From positions 1-43,576 of the forward strand of contig CAKUGU010000018.1 in assembly GCA_934654815.1 (NCBI GenBank): a stretch of DNA of 43,576 nucleotides. The letters run 5' to 3'. The notes under the pieces were generated by a model. It did no database searches and was not told the origin of the DNA. It saw nothing but the letters and a program-made list of their open reading frames with translations. Below, piece by piece: positions 16,540 through 24,828 of the stretch. The first letter of the stretch is position 1. Every line of letters starts with the position of its first letter. This DNA comes from an uncultured Ellagibacter sp. (GTDB lineage: Bacteria; Actinomycetota; Coriobacteriia; Coriobacteriales; Eggerthellaceae). The translations under genes and the position numbers were made by a program.

Positions 16540-17538
16540 TCATCGTCTTGTCGCTCTCATTTCCTGCCCAAGGCGCCGGGAAGGTTCGTACTGGTTTTTC
16601 AACACGCTCGAGGAACCGAGGAGCTCGACGCGAAGAGCGAGGGCGCGTTCGGAATCCGGTATTCGCTGTCGTTTTCCTTGCTGTTTGAGGATGTGGCGCG
16701 CAACCAGTTCCATTGCGCTTGAGCTGCGCGCCTGCTTCGCGGTGAGCGTCACGGTCTTGTATCCTGCGGACAAGAGGGCGTTCTTGCGTCTGGCGTCGTT
16801 CGAAGTGCGCCATTCGTCCGAGTGAAATTCGAAGCTGTCGTATTCGACGCAGACTTTGCTCTCTGGCCAAAGGATGTCCGGCTCGAGCGTTTCCCTTCCT
16901 GTCGCCTTTCTGTCTGCGGCGCCAAGCCTCACGCGCTGGTTGACGACTGCCCCCTGCACTGCATATCCGCCGTAGTTGCGCGGGAGCGTCATGATCAGCC
17001 CGATCGCCGTTTCCATAGGGGAGCGCGATCGGTCGAAGGCGTAACGGACGGCTCGCGCCGCCGCCTGGCTCCCGTTGATCTTTCCCGCTCGTTCCAAAAA
17101 CGAGGAAAGCCGCTCCGTCGAAGCAAGCCGGTCGCGTTTGACCAGTCCGCTCATCGTGTCGTCAAGCGGAGAGTAAAAGCCGCAGAATTCGCTTGCGAGT
17201 CCTGAGATTTCGGGTGTTGTGAAAGCCGAGGCTATTTGCACCAGAGTAAGCTCGGGGGAGGTGATGGCGACATCTTTTCCGAGAAGGTAAATCGACCCAA
17301 GGGGAAGCGGGGCCGGTCGATAATGATAGACGGCGCGTTTGCTGCGCTTGGCCTTTCTCGACGTCGTCGCATGCAATGGGTAGCTGAGAAGCCCCACCTC
17401 GGCGAGCTTCTCGATCGATCGGATTGACGCCGAAGCAGGGGGCACGCGCGCCGCCGATTTCTTCGGAACCCGTATGCCGGATATCCCGACGAGTCGCCAG
17501 TATTCAAAAGCTGTCGCGTGGCTTATCAGGCATTTCAT
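16540..17538 (-). CDS. PD-(D/E)XK nuclease-like protein (DUF559/AbiEi-like), unknown function
   Basis: A 332-residue protein without signal or membrane segments. The N-terminal half resembles the winged-helix and linker part of AbiEi/DUF559-type proteins. The C-terminal half carries SPMETAIGLIM, then EPDILWPESKVCVEYDSFEFH and GYKTVTLTAKQ, which fits the acidic and hydrophobic pattern of a Vsr/DUF559-like PD-(D/E)XK fold, with candidate residues in SPMET, PDILWP and VEYDS. Nuclease activity is inference. The start at 17538 has GAGG seven bases upstream. Codon use looks less G/C-biased than in the neighbours, and inverted repeat pairs flank the gene on both sides, both suggesting horizontal acquisition. 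It could be an orphan defence component or a selfish element's cargo. Confidence 0.65.
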   Translation of the reverse strand: MKCLISHATAFEYWRLVGISGIRVPKKSAARVPPASASIRSIEKLAEVGLLSYPLHATTSRKAKRSKRAVYHYRPAPLPLGSIYLLGKDVAITSPELTLVQIASAFTTPEISGLASEFCGFYSPLDDTMSGLVKRDRLASTERLSSFLERAGKINGSQAAARAVRYAFDRSRSPMETAIGLIMTLPRNYGGYAVQGAVVNQRVRLGAADRKATGRETLEPDILWPESKVCVEYDSFEFHSDEWRTSNDARRKNALLSAGYKTVTLTAKQARSSSAMELVARHILKQQGKRQRIPDSERALALRVELLGSSSVLKNQYEPSRRLGQEMRATRR

Positions 17539-17616
17539 GGGAACCTCGCATTCCGGCTGCTTGGTAAGTATGCTTATTATGCAGGAGGATCGACAAGAAA
17601 TTTCGAATAGACGGTG

Positions 17617-17786
17617 TTTTCGCCAACAATTTTGAATTTAGGGTAGGCTCCTTCCGCAAGAAGGGCGATAGAGATGCAATCCGCCGAAGTTACACCCCAT
17701 TTTTATCGATAGTGTGGCGTAAAAAGAATAGAAGAGAAGCTCTTCTTGTAGTGACCTACCCTAAATTCCACTTTGTTGGCAGAAAA
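17617..17786. repeat. Inverted pair of the same repeat (right side of the nuclease-like gene)
   Basis: The copy at 17617-17647 reads CGCCAACAATTTTGAATTTA in its core and matches the left-side copy at about 26 of 31 bases. The inverted copy at 17755-17786 is nearly identical to the other inverted copy at 16450-16477. They enclose 107 bases that contain a small palindrome (AGAAGAG...CTCTTCT, 17730-17746) and no gene. Confidence 0.72.
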
Positions 17787-17889
17787 GAGCGGGGAACGCG
17801 TTTCCAAGACGAGGGGAAGGGCCCTTTCGGGGTTCGAAGCGCGGGAGGCGCTTGAGCGAGGGGGCCTCCTTTCCCTCCCCGAAACGAGA

Positions 17890-17920
17890 AGAGGCGCCTC
17901 CCTGGTTGGGAAGCGCCTCT
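17890..17920 (-). terminator. Terminator-like hairpin of metY
   Basis: AGAGGCGC (17890-17897) and GCGCCTCT (17913-17920) form an 8-bp stem that can continue inward through TCCC/GGGA. On the minus strand it is followed by TCTCGTTTC, 48 bases past the metY stop. Confidence 0.6.
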
Positions 17921-17968
17921 CAAGCGAAGCGCGGAAAGTTTCTTTTCGCGCAGTCTGTGGTCCCAGAC

Positions 17969-19267
17969 TTACTTCACCGCTTCGAAGCCCTGCTCCAGGT
18001 CGGCGAGGATGTCCTTGATGTTCTCGGTGCCGATGGACAGGCGAATCGTCGTGGGGGAGATGCCTGCAGCGGTGAGCTCTTCCTCGGTGAGCTGCGAGTG
18101 CGTGGTCGAAGCCGGATGGATGACGAGGCTCTTCACGTCGGCGACGTTGGCGAGCAGGCTGAACAGCTTCAGGCTCTCGGTGAACTTGCATGCGGTCTCC
18201 GACGTGCCCTTGATCTCGAACGTGAAGATGGAAGCAGCTCCGTTCGGGTAGTACTTGTCGTAGAGCTCCTTGGCGCGCCCGGTCGCGAGCGACGGGTGGT
18301 TCACGCGCTCGACCTGCGGATGGTTGTTCAGGAATTCGACGACCTTAAGCGCGTTCTCGACGTGGCGCTCGACGCGCAGCGACAGCGTCTCGAGGCCCTG
18401 GAGCAGGATGAACGCGTTGAACGGCGAAAGCGTTGCGCCCTGGTCGCGCAGCAGCGTCGCGCGCGCCTTCGTGACATAAGCGGCCTTGCCTGCGGCCTCG
18501 GTGAACACGACGCCGTGGTAGCTCGGGTTCGGCTTGGCGACGCCGGGGAACTTGTCGGCGTTGGCCGCCCAGTCGAACGTGCCGCCGTCGACGATCACGC
18601 CGCCCATGGCCGTGCCGTGGCCGCCGATGAACTTCGTGGCGGAAGCGACGACGACGTCGGCGCCGTGCTCGAGCGGACGGAGCAGGTAGGGCGTCGAGAA
18701 CGTGTCGTCGACGATGAGGGGCAGGTTGTGCTTATGCGCGATGGCCGCCCATCCCTCGATATCGAGCACGTCGGAGTTCGGGTTGCCGAGCGTTTCGGCG
18801 TAGAGCAACTTGGTGTTGTCCTGGATGGCGGCTTCGACCGCGTCAAGATCGGCGGGGTTCACGAACGTGGTGGAAAGCCCCTGGTCGGAGAGCGTGTGCT
18901 CGAACAGGTTGAGCGTGCCGCCGTAAAGGTTCGTCGAGGAGACGATGTGGTCGCCCGCGGTCGCGATGTTCTGCACGGCGATGGTGATGGCGGCAGAACC
19001 CGTGGCAACGCCCAGGCCGCCGACGCCGCCTTCAAGTGCGGCGACGCGCTCTTCGAAGATGGACACGGTGGGGTTGGTCAGGCGGGAGTAGATGTTGCCC
19101 GGCTCGGTCAGGCCGAAGCGGCCGGCAGCGGTCGCTGCGTCCTTGAACACGTAGGAAGACGTGAGGTAGATGGGAACCGCGCGGGCGTCGGTCGCCGGGT
19201 CGGGGTTTTCCTGGCCGGCGTGGATCTGCAGGGTCTCGAACGAATAGGCGTTCTCTTTTTCAGACAT
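17969..19267 (-). CDS. metY: O-acetylhomoserine aminocarboxypropyltransferase (MetY)
   Basis: A 432-residue Cys/Met-metabolism PLP enzyme that makes homocysteine (or methionine with methanethiol) from O-acetylhomoserine and sulfide. The N-terminus FETLQIHAGQENPDPATDARAVPIY is split here for length but is characteristic of MetY; PGNIYSRLTNPT, LIVDDTFSTPY and VASATKFIGGHGT are conserved, with the PLP lysine at K212. The start at 19267 has TAAGGAG nine bases upstream. It is a single-gene transcript with its own sigma-A promoter. No SAM riboswitch or T-box is visible in the leader. Related cystathionine gamma-synthases are shorter and lack the long insert after the lysine. Confidence 0.94.
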   Translation of the reverse strand: MSEKENAYSFETLQIHAGQENPDPATDARAVPIYLTSSYVFKDAATAAGRFGLTEPGNIYSRLTNPTVSIFEERVAALEGGVGGLGVATGSAAITIAVQNIATAGDHIVSSTNLYGGTLNLFEHTLSDQGLSTTFVNPADLDAVEAAIQDNTKLLYAETLGNPNSDVLDIEGWAAIAHKHNLPLIVDDTFSTPYLLRPLEHGADVVVASATKFIGGHGTAMGGVIVDGGTFDWAANADKFPGVAKPNPSYHGVVFTEAAGKAAYVTKARATLLRDQGATLSPFNAFILLQGLETLSLRVERHVENALKVVEFLNNHPQVERVNHPSLATGRAKELYDKYYPNGAASIFTFEIKGTSETACKFTESLKLFSLLANVADVKSLVIHPASTTHSQLTEEELTAAGISPTTIRLSIGTENIKDILADLEQGFEAVK

Positions 19268-19323
19268 GTGGTTATCTCCTTAATCGATTACGATAGCGTT
19301 CATCAAATCAGATAGCGCTCGTA

Positions 19324-19352
19324 GTTATACGGTGAATAGCCGACATGGTCAA
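19324..19352 (-). promoter_or_regulatory. sigma-A promoter of metY
   Basis: On the minus strand TTGACC (19352-19347), a 17-base spacer and TATAAC (19329-19324), each five of six to consensus. The leader is about 50 bases and contains the direct repeat CGCTATC twice (about 19284-19311), a possible regulator site. Confidence 0.8.
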
Positions 19353-19665
19353 TAGGTTTTCGGGAAAAACCGCAACTCTTTTTCCTGACCTGCCCAAACG
19401 CCGATAACGGCTTATCGGCCGCATCGATAATGGGTGAGCGCACGCGACGGCGCCAGATCGTCCAAGCTTTGCGGGAACGGGTCGCCCGACCTTTGGAGCG
19501 AAACCGTAAACTACCTTTTCTACCTGGGGTAACGATTCGTTTCCTTTTGATTTCGCACCTGCGGGCCGCTTGCGCGGGAGGGGCGTTGGCGCTACTATGG
19601 ACATTATATGGAATGCAAGTAGTCGCAAAGGCGCGAAAGCGCCGCGTTTGAAAAGAGGGGTCGCC

Positions 19666-19785
19666 ATGGACTTGAGCTTCATCCCCGACAACCCGGGAAT
19701 CATCGCCGGCATCGTCGCAGTCATCGTCATCATCATCGTCGCGTGCATCGCGAAGGGCTTCATCGACGAGCTGAAGAAGAAGTAG
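19666..19785 (+). CDS. Small single-pass membrane protein, 39 aa, unknown function
   Basis: The product begins MDLSFIPDNPG and has one strongly hydrophobic segment (IIAGIVAVIVIIIVACIA, residues 12-29) followed by an amphipathic basic end, KGFIDELKKK. AGAGGGG lies six bases before the ATG. A terminator follows at 19854. Start, ribosome site, membrane segment and terminator support a real gene, although I do not recognise a family. It is monocistronic by spacing. The preceding stretch 19353-19665 holds no other gene that I can support. Confidence 0.6.
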   Translation: MDLSFIPDNPGIIAGIVAVIVIIIVACIAKGFIDELKKK

Positions 19786-19853
19786 CCGGTTTGCCGCATC
19801 GGCGTCAGGTCGCGAAGACGGTCGCCGATGTAATTTGCATAAAAGCGTATGCG

Positions 19854-19875
19854 CGCCCCCTTTCCGGGGGCGTTT
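19854..19875 (+). terminator. Intrinsic terminator after the 39-aa gene
   Basis: CGCCCCC (19854-19860), loop TTTCC, GGGGGCG (19866-19872), then TTT. Confidence 0.7.
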
Positions 19876-19961
19876 GCTTATTATAGTGAGGTTTCACAGG
19901 GCGCATCCGACGCGAACCCACGCTCGCTTCGCGTTTCGCCCCTCGTTCGCGAAAGGGAGAC

Positions 19962-20948
19962 ATGGTCGGGGATCATCGCTCGCACGGCACGGCATCTGCG
20001 CAATCGCGCACGGCGCCGTCGCATACAAAGCAGGCGGGGCGCCGCAAGCTGTGGACGGGCATCCTCGTCGCCGCGATCGCCGTCTTCGTCGCCGCGGCCT
20101 GCGCTCTTGGCGTCGTGCTCTTCACCTACTGGCAGGGCCAGAAATCCTACGACTCGCTTGCCGAAAGCGCCTTCATGCCCGACTCCGACCTGTCGGACGT
20201 CGAGGGCAGCTCGCTTTCCGACCTCACCGTCGACTGGGACGCGCTTCGCGCGATCAACCCCGACGTGGTCGGCTGGATCTACATCCCCAACACGAACGTG
20301 AATTATCCCATTGTGAAGGCTCCCGCCGACAACCCCGACAAGTACCTCACCACCGATTTCGAGGGGAACGTGGGCGGCCGGTGGATGCCGACCTACGGTA
20401 CGCCCTATCTGCTTTCGACGAACGCCGACGACTTCTCCGACAAGAACAGCATCGTGCAGGGCCACCATCTCCAGAACGGCGAGATGTTCGCCGCCCTGGC
20501 CGACTTCGCCGACAGCACGCAGTTCAACGCGCACCGCAACGTGTATTTGCTCACCCCGAAGGGAAATTACCGCCTGAACTCGATTTCCCTCGTTCATTGC
20601 GCAGGGTCCGAACCGATTGCTCAGACCCAGTTCGCGACCGATGCCGACTTCACGGCGTACACGCAGGACAAGATCGACCGCAGCATCGTCTCGCCCTACC
20701 CTGCGGCCCCGTCGGCGCAGGACGTTTCCCAACTCTTCATGTTTTCCACCTGCGACAGCAATTCCGACGCGCGCTACGTCCTGTACTGCGTGCCCGTTGA
20801 ATTCGCGGAGGCCGGAAGCGGCTCGAGCACTTTGCTCGACGGCTCGGCCGGTCAAGCCAATGCAAGCGAAGGGGGCTCGGGCGCTGACTTGGTCGACCCG
20901 CAAGCCGCCTCGAACATAGACGATGCAGCAAAGGAGATCGTTTCATGA
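19962..20948 (+). CDS. Class B sortase
   Basis: A 328-residue membrane-anchored transpeptidase that links sorted proteins to the cell wall or assembles pili. A basic N-terminus is followed by a membrane segment at about 31-56. The catalytic triad is visible: H168 in IVQGHHLQNGEMF, C264 in LFMFSTCDSN and R271 in SDARYVLY. DVVGWIYIPNTNVNYPIV and the W-x-P-TYGTPYL region are class B features. The last 45 residues are a Ser/Gly/Ala-rich tail not found in the core enzyme. The start at 19962 has AAAGGGAGA. The stop overlaps the purF start as ATGA, so the two are translationally coupled, an odd partnership. No LPxTG-type substrate is visible in the window. Confidence 0.92.
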   Translation: MVGDHRSHGTASAQSRTAPSHTKQAGRRKLWTGILVAAIAVFVAAACALGVVLFTYWQGQKSYDSLAESAFMPDSDLSDVEGSSLSDLTVDWDALRAINPDVVGWIYIPNTNVNYPIVKAPADNPDKYLTTDFEGNVGGRWMPTYGTPYLLSTNADDFSDKNSIVQGHHLQNGEMFAALADFADSTQFNAHRNVYLLTPKGNYRLNSISLVHCAGSEPIAQTQFATDADFTAYTQDKIDRSIVSPYPAAPSAQDVSQLFMFSTCDSNSDARYVLYCVPVEFAEAGSGSSTLLDGSAGQANASEGGSGADLVDPQAASNIDDAAKEIVS

Positions 20949-22429
20949 GCACTTCGATACTGCCGGGCGAGCGCCCCGACCGCCTCGAAGAAGCCTGTGC
21001 CGTGTTCGGCGTGTACGCCCCGGGGGAAGATGTGGCGCGCATGACCTGCTTCGGCCTGCAGGCCCTTCAACACCGCGGCCAGGAAAGCGCGGGCATCGCC
21101 GTCGGCGACGGCGAGACCATCATGGTCACGAAGGACCTGGGGCTCGTCACCCAGGTCTTCAACGAGGCGAGCCTCGCTGCGCTCGATGGGTTCGTCGCCG
21201 TGGGGCACGCGCGCTACTCCACGAGCGGCGGCGCCGATTCGTGGGATGCCGCCCAGCCGCACATCTCGGCGATCGACAAGGTGCTCATCGCGCTTGCCCA
21301 CAACGGCACGCTCGTGAACCCCAACGAGATCCGCACGCGCCTCATCGCCGAGGGTGTGCAGTTCCGTTCCGCCACCGACTCCGAGGTCGCGGCGAAGGCG
21401 ATCGGCCACATCACGCAGCAGACGCACCACCTGCGCGACGGCATCCGCTACGTCATGGAGCATTTGCGCGGCGCCTACGCGATGGTGCTCGCAAGCCCCG
21501 ACACGCTCTACGCCTTCCGCGACCCCAACGGCATCCGACCACTGTGCCTGGGGAAGCTTCCCGAGAACCGCGGGTGGGTCGTTTCCAGCGAGACGTGCGG
21601 GCTCGACATCGTCGGCGCCGAGTACGTGCGCGACGTGGCTCCCGGCGAGATGATCCGCATCAACGACGAGGGGCTCGTGTCCGAGCAGGCGGTGCCGCCG
21701 GCGCGTCCCGCGGCGTGCATCTTCGAGTACGTCTACTTCGCCCGCCCCGACTCGGTGCTCGACGGGCAGAGCGTCTACCAGGCCAGGCGCAGCATGGGCC
21801 GCATCCTCGCGCGCGAGGCGCCGGTTGAGGCCGACCTCGTGCTCGGCGTTCCCGACTCGGGCATCCCGTCCGCGCTCGGGTACTCCGCCGAAAGCGGCAT
21901 CCCGTATTCCGACGGCATCGTGAAGAACCGCTACGTCGGGCGCACGTTCATCCAGCCCACGCAGGCCATGCGCCAACTCGGCATCCGCCTGAAGCTGAAC
22001 CCGTTGCCGAGCGTCATTTCGGGTAAGCGGCTCGTCGTGATCGACGACTCTATCGTGCGCGGGAACACCTCGAAGAAGCTCGTCGAGATGCTGCGCGACG
22101 CGGGCGCGGCCGAGGTGCACCTGCGCATCGTGAGCCCCGAAGTCACCTGGCCGTGCTTCTACGGCATCGACACCGACACGAGAAGCCAGCTCATCGCGGC
22201 GAACATGACGCTCGAGGAGATGAACGAGTGGATCGGTTCCGACTCGCTCGCCTTCATCAGCGTCGACGGGTTGCGCGAGTCGGTTGCGGGTGCTAAACAT
22301 CAAGGATTCTGCGAAGCCTGCTTCACGGGCGATTACCCGGTCGATATCCCGGCGTCGCTCGCGAAGAAGAGCTTCCTCACGAAAAGCGATTTCGCCGAAG
22401 CGTACGAGAAAGAGAGCAAGGAGAACTAA
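20945..22429 (+). CDS. purF: Amidophosphoribosyltransferase PurF
   Basis: PurF commits PRPP to purine synthesis, transferring glutamine amide nitrogen to give phosphoribosylamine. At 494 residues it is of the Bacillus type: a 17-residue propeptide is predicted to be removed to expose C18 (in RLEEACAVFGVYAP) as the N-terminal nucleophile. Glutaminase motifs GLQALQHRGQES and GHARYSTSG follow. The PRPP-binding loop is RLVVIDDSIVRGNTSKKLV. The cysteine in WPCFYGIDT and the pair in GFCEACFTGDYP match [4Fe-4S] ligands. Its start overlaps the sortase stop, and purM begins directly after its stop. Confidence 0.96.
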   Translation: MSTSILPGERPDRLEEACAVFGVYAPGEDVARMTCFGLQALQHRGQESAGIAVGDGETIMVTKDLGLVTQVFNEASLAALDGFVAVGHARYSTSGGADSWDAAQPHISAIDKVLIALAHNGTLVNPNEIRTRLIAEGVQFRSATDSEVAAKAIGHITQQTHHLRDGIRYVMEHLRGAYAMVLASPDTLYAFRDPNGIRPLCLGKLPENRGWVVSSETCGLDIVGAEYVRDVAPGEMIRINDEGLVSEQAVPPARPAACIFEYVYFARPDSVLDGQSVYQARRSMGRILAREAPVEADLVLGVPDSGIPSALGYSAESGIPYSDGIVKNRYVGRTFIQPTQAMRQLGIRLKLNPLPSVISGKRLVVIDDSIVRGNTSKKLVEMLRDAGAAEVHLRIVSPEVTWPCFYGIDTDTRSQLIAANMTLEEMNEWIGSDSLAFISVDGLRESVAGAKHQGFCEACFTGDYPVDIPASLAKKSFLTKSDFAEAYEKESKEN

Positions 22430-23509
22430 ATGAGCGAGGAAATCACCTACGCCGCCGCCGGCGTCGACACGGCGGAAGGCGCGCGAGCGGTTGACGCGAT
22501 CAAGGAAACCGTCCATTCCACCTACCGCCCCGAAGTGGTGGGCGACATCGGAGGATTTGGCGGGCTGTTCTCCATCGCCGCAGCCAAGGACATGGAAGAC
22601 CCGCTGCTCGTGTCCGGCACCGACGGCGTGGGCACGAAGCTCAAGGTCGCCCAGCTCGTCGGCAAGCACGGCACGGTGGGCATCGATCTGGTTGCCATGT
22701 GCGTAAACGACATTCTGGCCTGCGGCGCAGAGCCCTTGTTCTTCCTCGACTACATCGCCATCGGCAAGCTCAAGAAAGAGCACGTGGCCGAGGTCGTGGC
22801 CGGCATCGGCGAGGGCTGCCGCCAGGCGGGGTGCGCCCTCATCGGCGGGGAAATGGCCGAGCACCCCGGCGTTATGGACCCTGACGATTACGACCTGTCG
22901 GGCTTCACCGTGGGCGTGGTCGACCGGCCGAAGATGCTCGACCCGGAAAGCGTGCGCGAGGGCGACGTGCTCATCGGACTTGCGTCGTCGGGCCTGCATT
23001 CCAACGGCTACTCGCTCGCGCGCAAGGTGTGCGTGGAAGGCAAGAGCCGCGAGGAGCTGCTGGCGCCGGTGGAGGCGCTCGGCGGCCAGTCGGTGGGCGA
23101 GGCACTGCTCACTCCCACGCGCATCTACGTGAAGCAGGTGCTTTCCGTGTTGAAGGCGTGCCCGGGCGCGGTGCGTGCGCTTGCGCATATCACGGGCGGC
23201 GGCATCACCGAGAATCTCAACCGCGCGCTGAATGCCCAGGTGAACGCGCAGGTTGACCTGGGAACGTGGCCGGCTCCCGCGATCGCCAAGTACGTGTGCG
23301 AGGCGGCCGAGCTTTCCGAGCCCCAGGCGCTCAAGACTTTCAACATGGGCGTGGGCATGATTCTGATCGTCGACCCCGAGCGCGCAGCTGACGTGGAAGC
23401 GGCGCTCGCGGCGGCGGGCGAGACCACCTACCGCGTGGGCCGCATCGTCCCCGGCACCGGAGATGTCGAATACGCCAACATCGGCGGGCTGTACGGCTTT
23501 GAAGGATAA
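22430..23509 (+). CDS. purM: Phosphoribosylformylglycinamidine cyclo-ligase PurM
   Basis: PurM (AIR synthetase) closes the imidazole ring of FGAM using ATP. It has 359 residues, with family segments YAAAGVDTAEGARAVDAIK, GDIGGFGGLF, LLVSGTDGVGTKLKVAQ, DLVAMCVNDILACGAEPLFF, ALIGGEMAEHPGVM and AHITGGGITENLNR. The ATG directly follows the purF TAA. A strong terminator 41 bases after the stop ends the purF transcript before the inserted accessory patch, so purN and purH downstream have separate expression. Confidence 0.96.
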   Translation: MSEEITYAAAGVDTAEGARAVDAIKETVHSTYRPEVVGDIGGFGGLFSIAAAKDMEDPLLVSGTDGVGTKLKVAQLVGKHGTVGIDLVAMCVNDILACGAEPLFFLDYIAIGKLKKEHVAEVVAGIGEGCRQAGCALIGGEMAEHPGVMDPDDYDLSGFTVGVVDRPKMLDPESVREGDVLIGLASSGLHSNGYSLARKVCVEGKSREELLAPVEALGGQSVGEALLTPTRIYVKQVLSVLKACPGAVRALAHITGGGITENLNRALNAQVNAQVDLGTWPAPAIAKYVCEAAELSEPQALKTFNMGVGMILIVDPERAADVEAALAAAGETTYRVGRIVPGTGDVEYANIGGLYGFEG

Positions 23510-23549
23510 ACAGTATTCTGTCTAGCGCATGCAGACTGCATAGCAAACC

Positions 23550-23588
23550 AAAGCACCCTTCCGCACACGTTGCGAAAGGGTGCTTTTT
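23550..23588 (+). terminator. Intrinsic terminator of the purF-purM transcript
   Basis: AAAGCACCCTT and CGCA (23550-23565) pair with TGCG and AAGGGTGCTTT (23571-23586) with one internal mismatch, followed by TT. Confidence 0.87.
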
Positions 23589-23727
23589 ATAGCTTGCTAG
23601 TAGAAATAGCGTGACATGTTCGCAGCATTCTATAAGCGATTTTAGAACTGATGTTTGCTATAATTCGATAGCCAGCGAAGTCCAACGCGGGCGGAGCTTC
23701 AACCTGTATAGGAAGAGGCGATGCCTT

Positions 23728-23853
23728 ATGCTGAAAGAAATTCTGCACTTCATAGCGTCGGTTTTGCCGAATTGGTTAGCAGTGCTTCTTATGGTTGTCG
23801 ACCTCTATGAACGAAAGAAAAATAAGCGAATGGACGAAGACCAGGAGAAATAG
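23728..23853 (+). CDS. Small membrane protein, 41 aa, unknown function
   Basis: The product starts MLKEILHFIASVLPNW, has one hydrophobic segment (about 8-27) and a charged tail rich in Lys, Arg and Glu. GGAAGAGGCG precedes the ATG by about nine bases. The open frame extends upstream to 23611, but that part lacks a ribosome site and hydrophobic logic. The local sequence is more A/T-rich than the flanking pur genes, and a relic of the repeat family seen at 16331 follows just downstream. No family is recognised; a toxin-like or phage-remnant small protein is possible. Confidence 0.45.
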   Translation: MLKEILHFIASVLPNWLAVLLMVVDLYERKKNKRMDEDQEK

Positions 23854-23879
23854 TTAGGGCCGGCGGCAACCGACCCTAA
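23854..23879. repeat. Hairpin with a repeat-family fragment
   Basis: TTAGGGCCGG and CCGACCCTAA form a 10-bp arm pair with one mismatch around a 6-base loop. The right arm continues as GACCCTAAATTC (23872-23883), shared with the 28-bp repeats around the nuclease-like gene. From 23884 to 24057 nothing else is supported. Confidence 0.45.
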
Positions 23880-24057
23880 ATTCGATACCACTGGCTCCGC
23901 CCGTGACCCTTAACAGTGCCGGGCTTCGCTGGTGTGGCTTCATTCTAGCATGCCAATGTGTCTTCTTTCAATCCTTGTAGCCGTGCTGTTGATTACCCTT
24001 ATTCCCCGAGAGGGGTCGGAAACTTGTGGGATAGTCCGGTTTTCAGCTGCAGGTCTA

Positions 24058-24066
24058 TGATATACT
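24058..24066 (+). promoter_or_regulatory. Extended -10 promoter of the toxin-antitoxin pair
   Basis: TGATATACT (TGn plus TATACT) lies 34 bases before the antitoxin start. ATACTCATACTAT repeats the ATACT unit downstream and might form part of an antitoxin operator. Confidence 0.55.
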
Positions 24067-24099
24067 CATACTATTTCATAGCATCGGAAGGAGCTCGCC

Positions 24100-24417
24100 A
24101 TGGCCTTGATTCAGATCAATGTCGACGACGATGTCAAAAAGCGTGCTGACCAGGCATTTGCCCGCAGCGGTCTTACCACGCCGTATGCCATGCGCATTCT
24201 TGTGAACCAGGTGGCGAATACCGGTGTCACGCCGTTCGACGGCATGTTCGCCGGCCCTGGGTATCAGGCGTTCTCGGAGCGCCTGCATCACGACATGCTT
24301 GTCGCCGAAGCTCAGGAGTACGGGCTCTTGCCGGACGACGGCCTTCCCGACCCGACCGAAGTCCCCGACGACGTCTTGGACGCGCTCGGTATAGCGCCCG
24401 ATGAGGTGGGCCAGTAA
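24100..24417 (+). CDS. RelB/DinJ-type antitoxin
   Basis: A 105-residue type II antitoxin. The N-terminus MALIQINVDDDVKKRADQAF followed by the SGLTTPYAMRILVNQV helix is a ribbon-helix-helix DNA-binding domain of the RelB/DinJ family. The acidic C-terminal half (LLPDDGLPDPTEVPDD) is the likely toxin-wrapping part. GGAAGGAG precedes the ATG. The TAA shares its last A with the toxin ATG. It is expected to repress its own promoter together with the toxin. Confidence 0.85.
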   Translation: MALIQINVDDDVKKRADQAFARSGLTTPYAMRILVNQVANTGVTPFDGMFAGPGYQAFSERLHHDMLVAEAQEYGLLPDDGLPDPTEVPDDVLDALGIAPDEVGQ

Positions 24418-24734
24418 TGGGTGCCTACGAGGTGAAGGCTCCGAACGCTTTCTGGCAGACGCTCGTTCCGCTGAAGCGCAAATACACGAAAGACCAGATG
24501 GTCGAGATCATCGGCATCGTGAAAGACTGCATCAGGGAACTCCAAGAAAAAGGCTTCGTCGACGAAAACGGCTGGAGCGACCATCTGCTTGCGCGCTCGC
24601 CGTTCAACGATGGTTGTCACTTCGAGTTCCACATCTTCGACGATGACGTTCTGGTCGTGTACTTCAAGATAGAGCGGAACAGAAGAATCAGGATGGTCGG
24701 CGTTTACGATCACGCGACGATTCCGGCGAATTAG
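24417..24734 (+). CDS. RelE/YafQ-superfamily toxin
   Basis: A 105-residue product that overlaps the antitoxin by one base, the usual toxin position. The centre reads WSDHLLARSPFNDGCHFEFHIFDDDVLVVYF and ends MVGVYDHATI; this DHxL...CH..H...VLVVY...H layout resembles the ribosome-dependent mRNA endonuclease YafQ and other RelE relatives. The N-terminal 45 residues form a helical hairpin rich in charged residues. Identity as a RelE-fold toxin is inferred from pattern and gene order rather than a full signature, and activity is not proven. Confidence 0.72.
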   Translation: MGAYEVKAPNAFWQTLVPLKRKYTKDQMVEIIGIVKDCIRELQEKGFVDENGWSDHLLARSPFNDGCHFEFHIFDDDVLVVYFKIERNRRIRMVGVYDHATIPAN

Positions 24735-24822
24735 CGACACCTCGCAAGGCGCGCAAAGCGGCCTTCTGCGTCTTGGGTGAATGTTGTTCTCGCATCTGGC
24801 GGAAGCCGCCGCGCTTCGTGCG

Positions 24823-24828
24823 TATACT
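24823..24828 (+). promoter_or_regulatory. Candidate -10 box of the purN transcript
   Basis: TATACT, 59 bases before purN, overlaps the small palindrome TACTGgtaaCAGTA (24825-24838). A convincing -35 is lacking. A separate promoter is expected, since the purF-purM transcript ends at a terminator. Confidence 0.3.

Noticed and set aside
19268..19330. SAM riboswitch or T-box in the metY leader.
   Set aside because: The leader predicted from the good promoter is only about 50 bases and lacks the conserved cores.
20852..23188. Long minus-strand open frame opposite purF and purM.
   Set aside because: Same G/C-driven antisense effect; purF and purM are certain on the plus strand.
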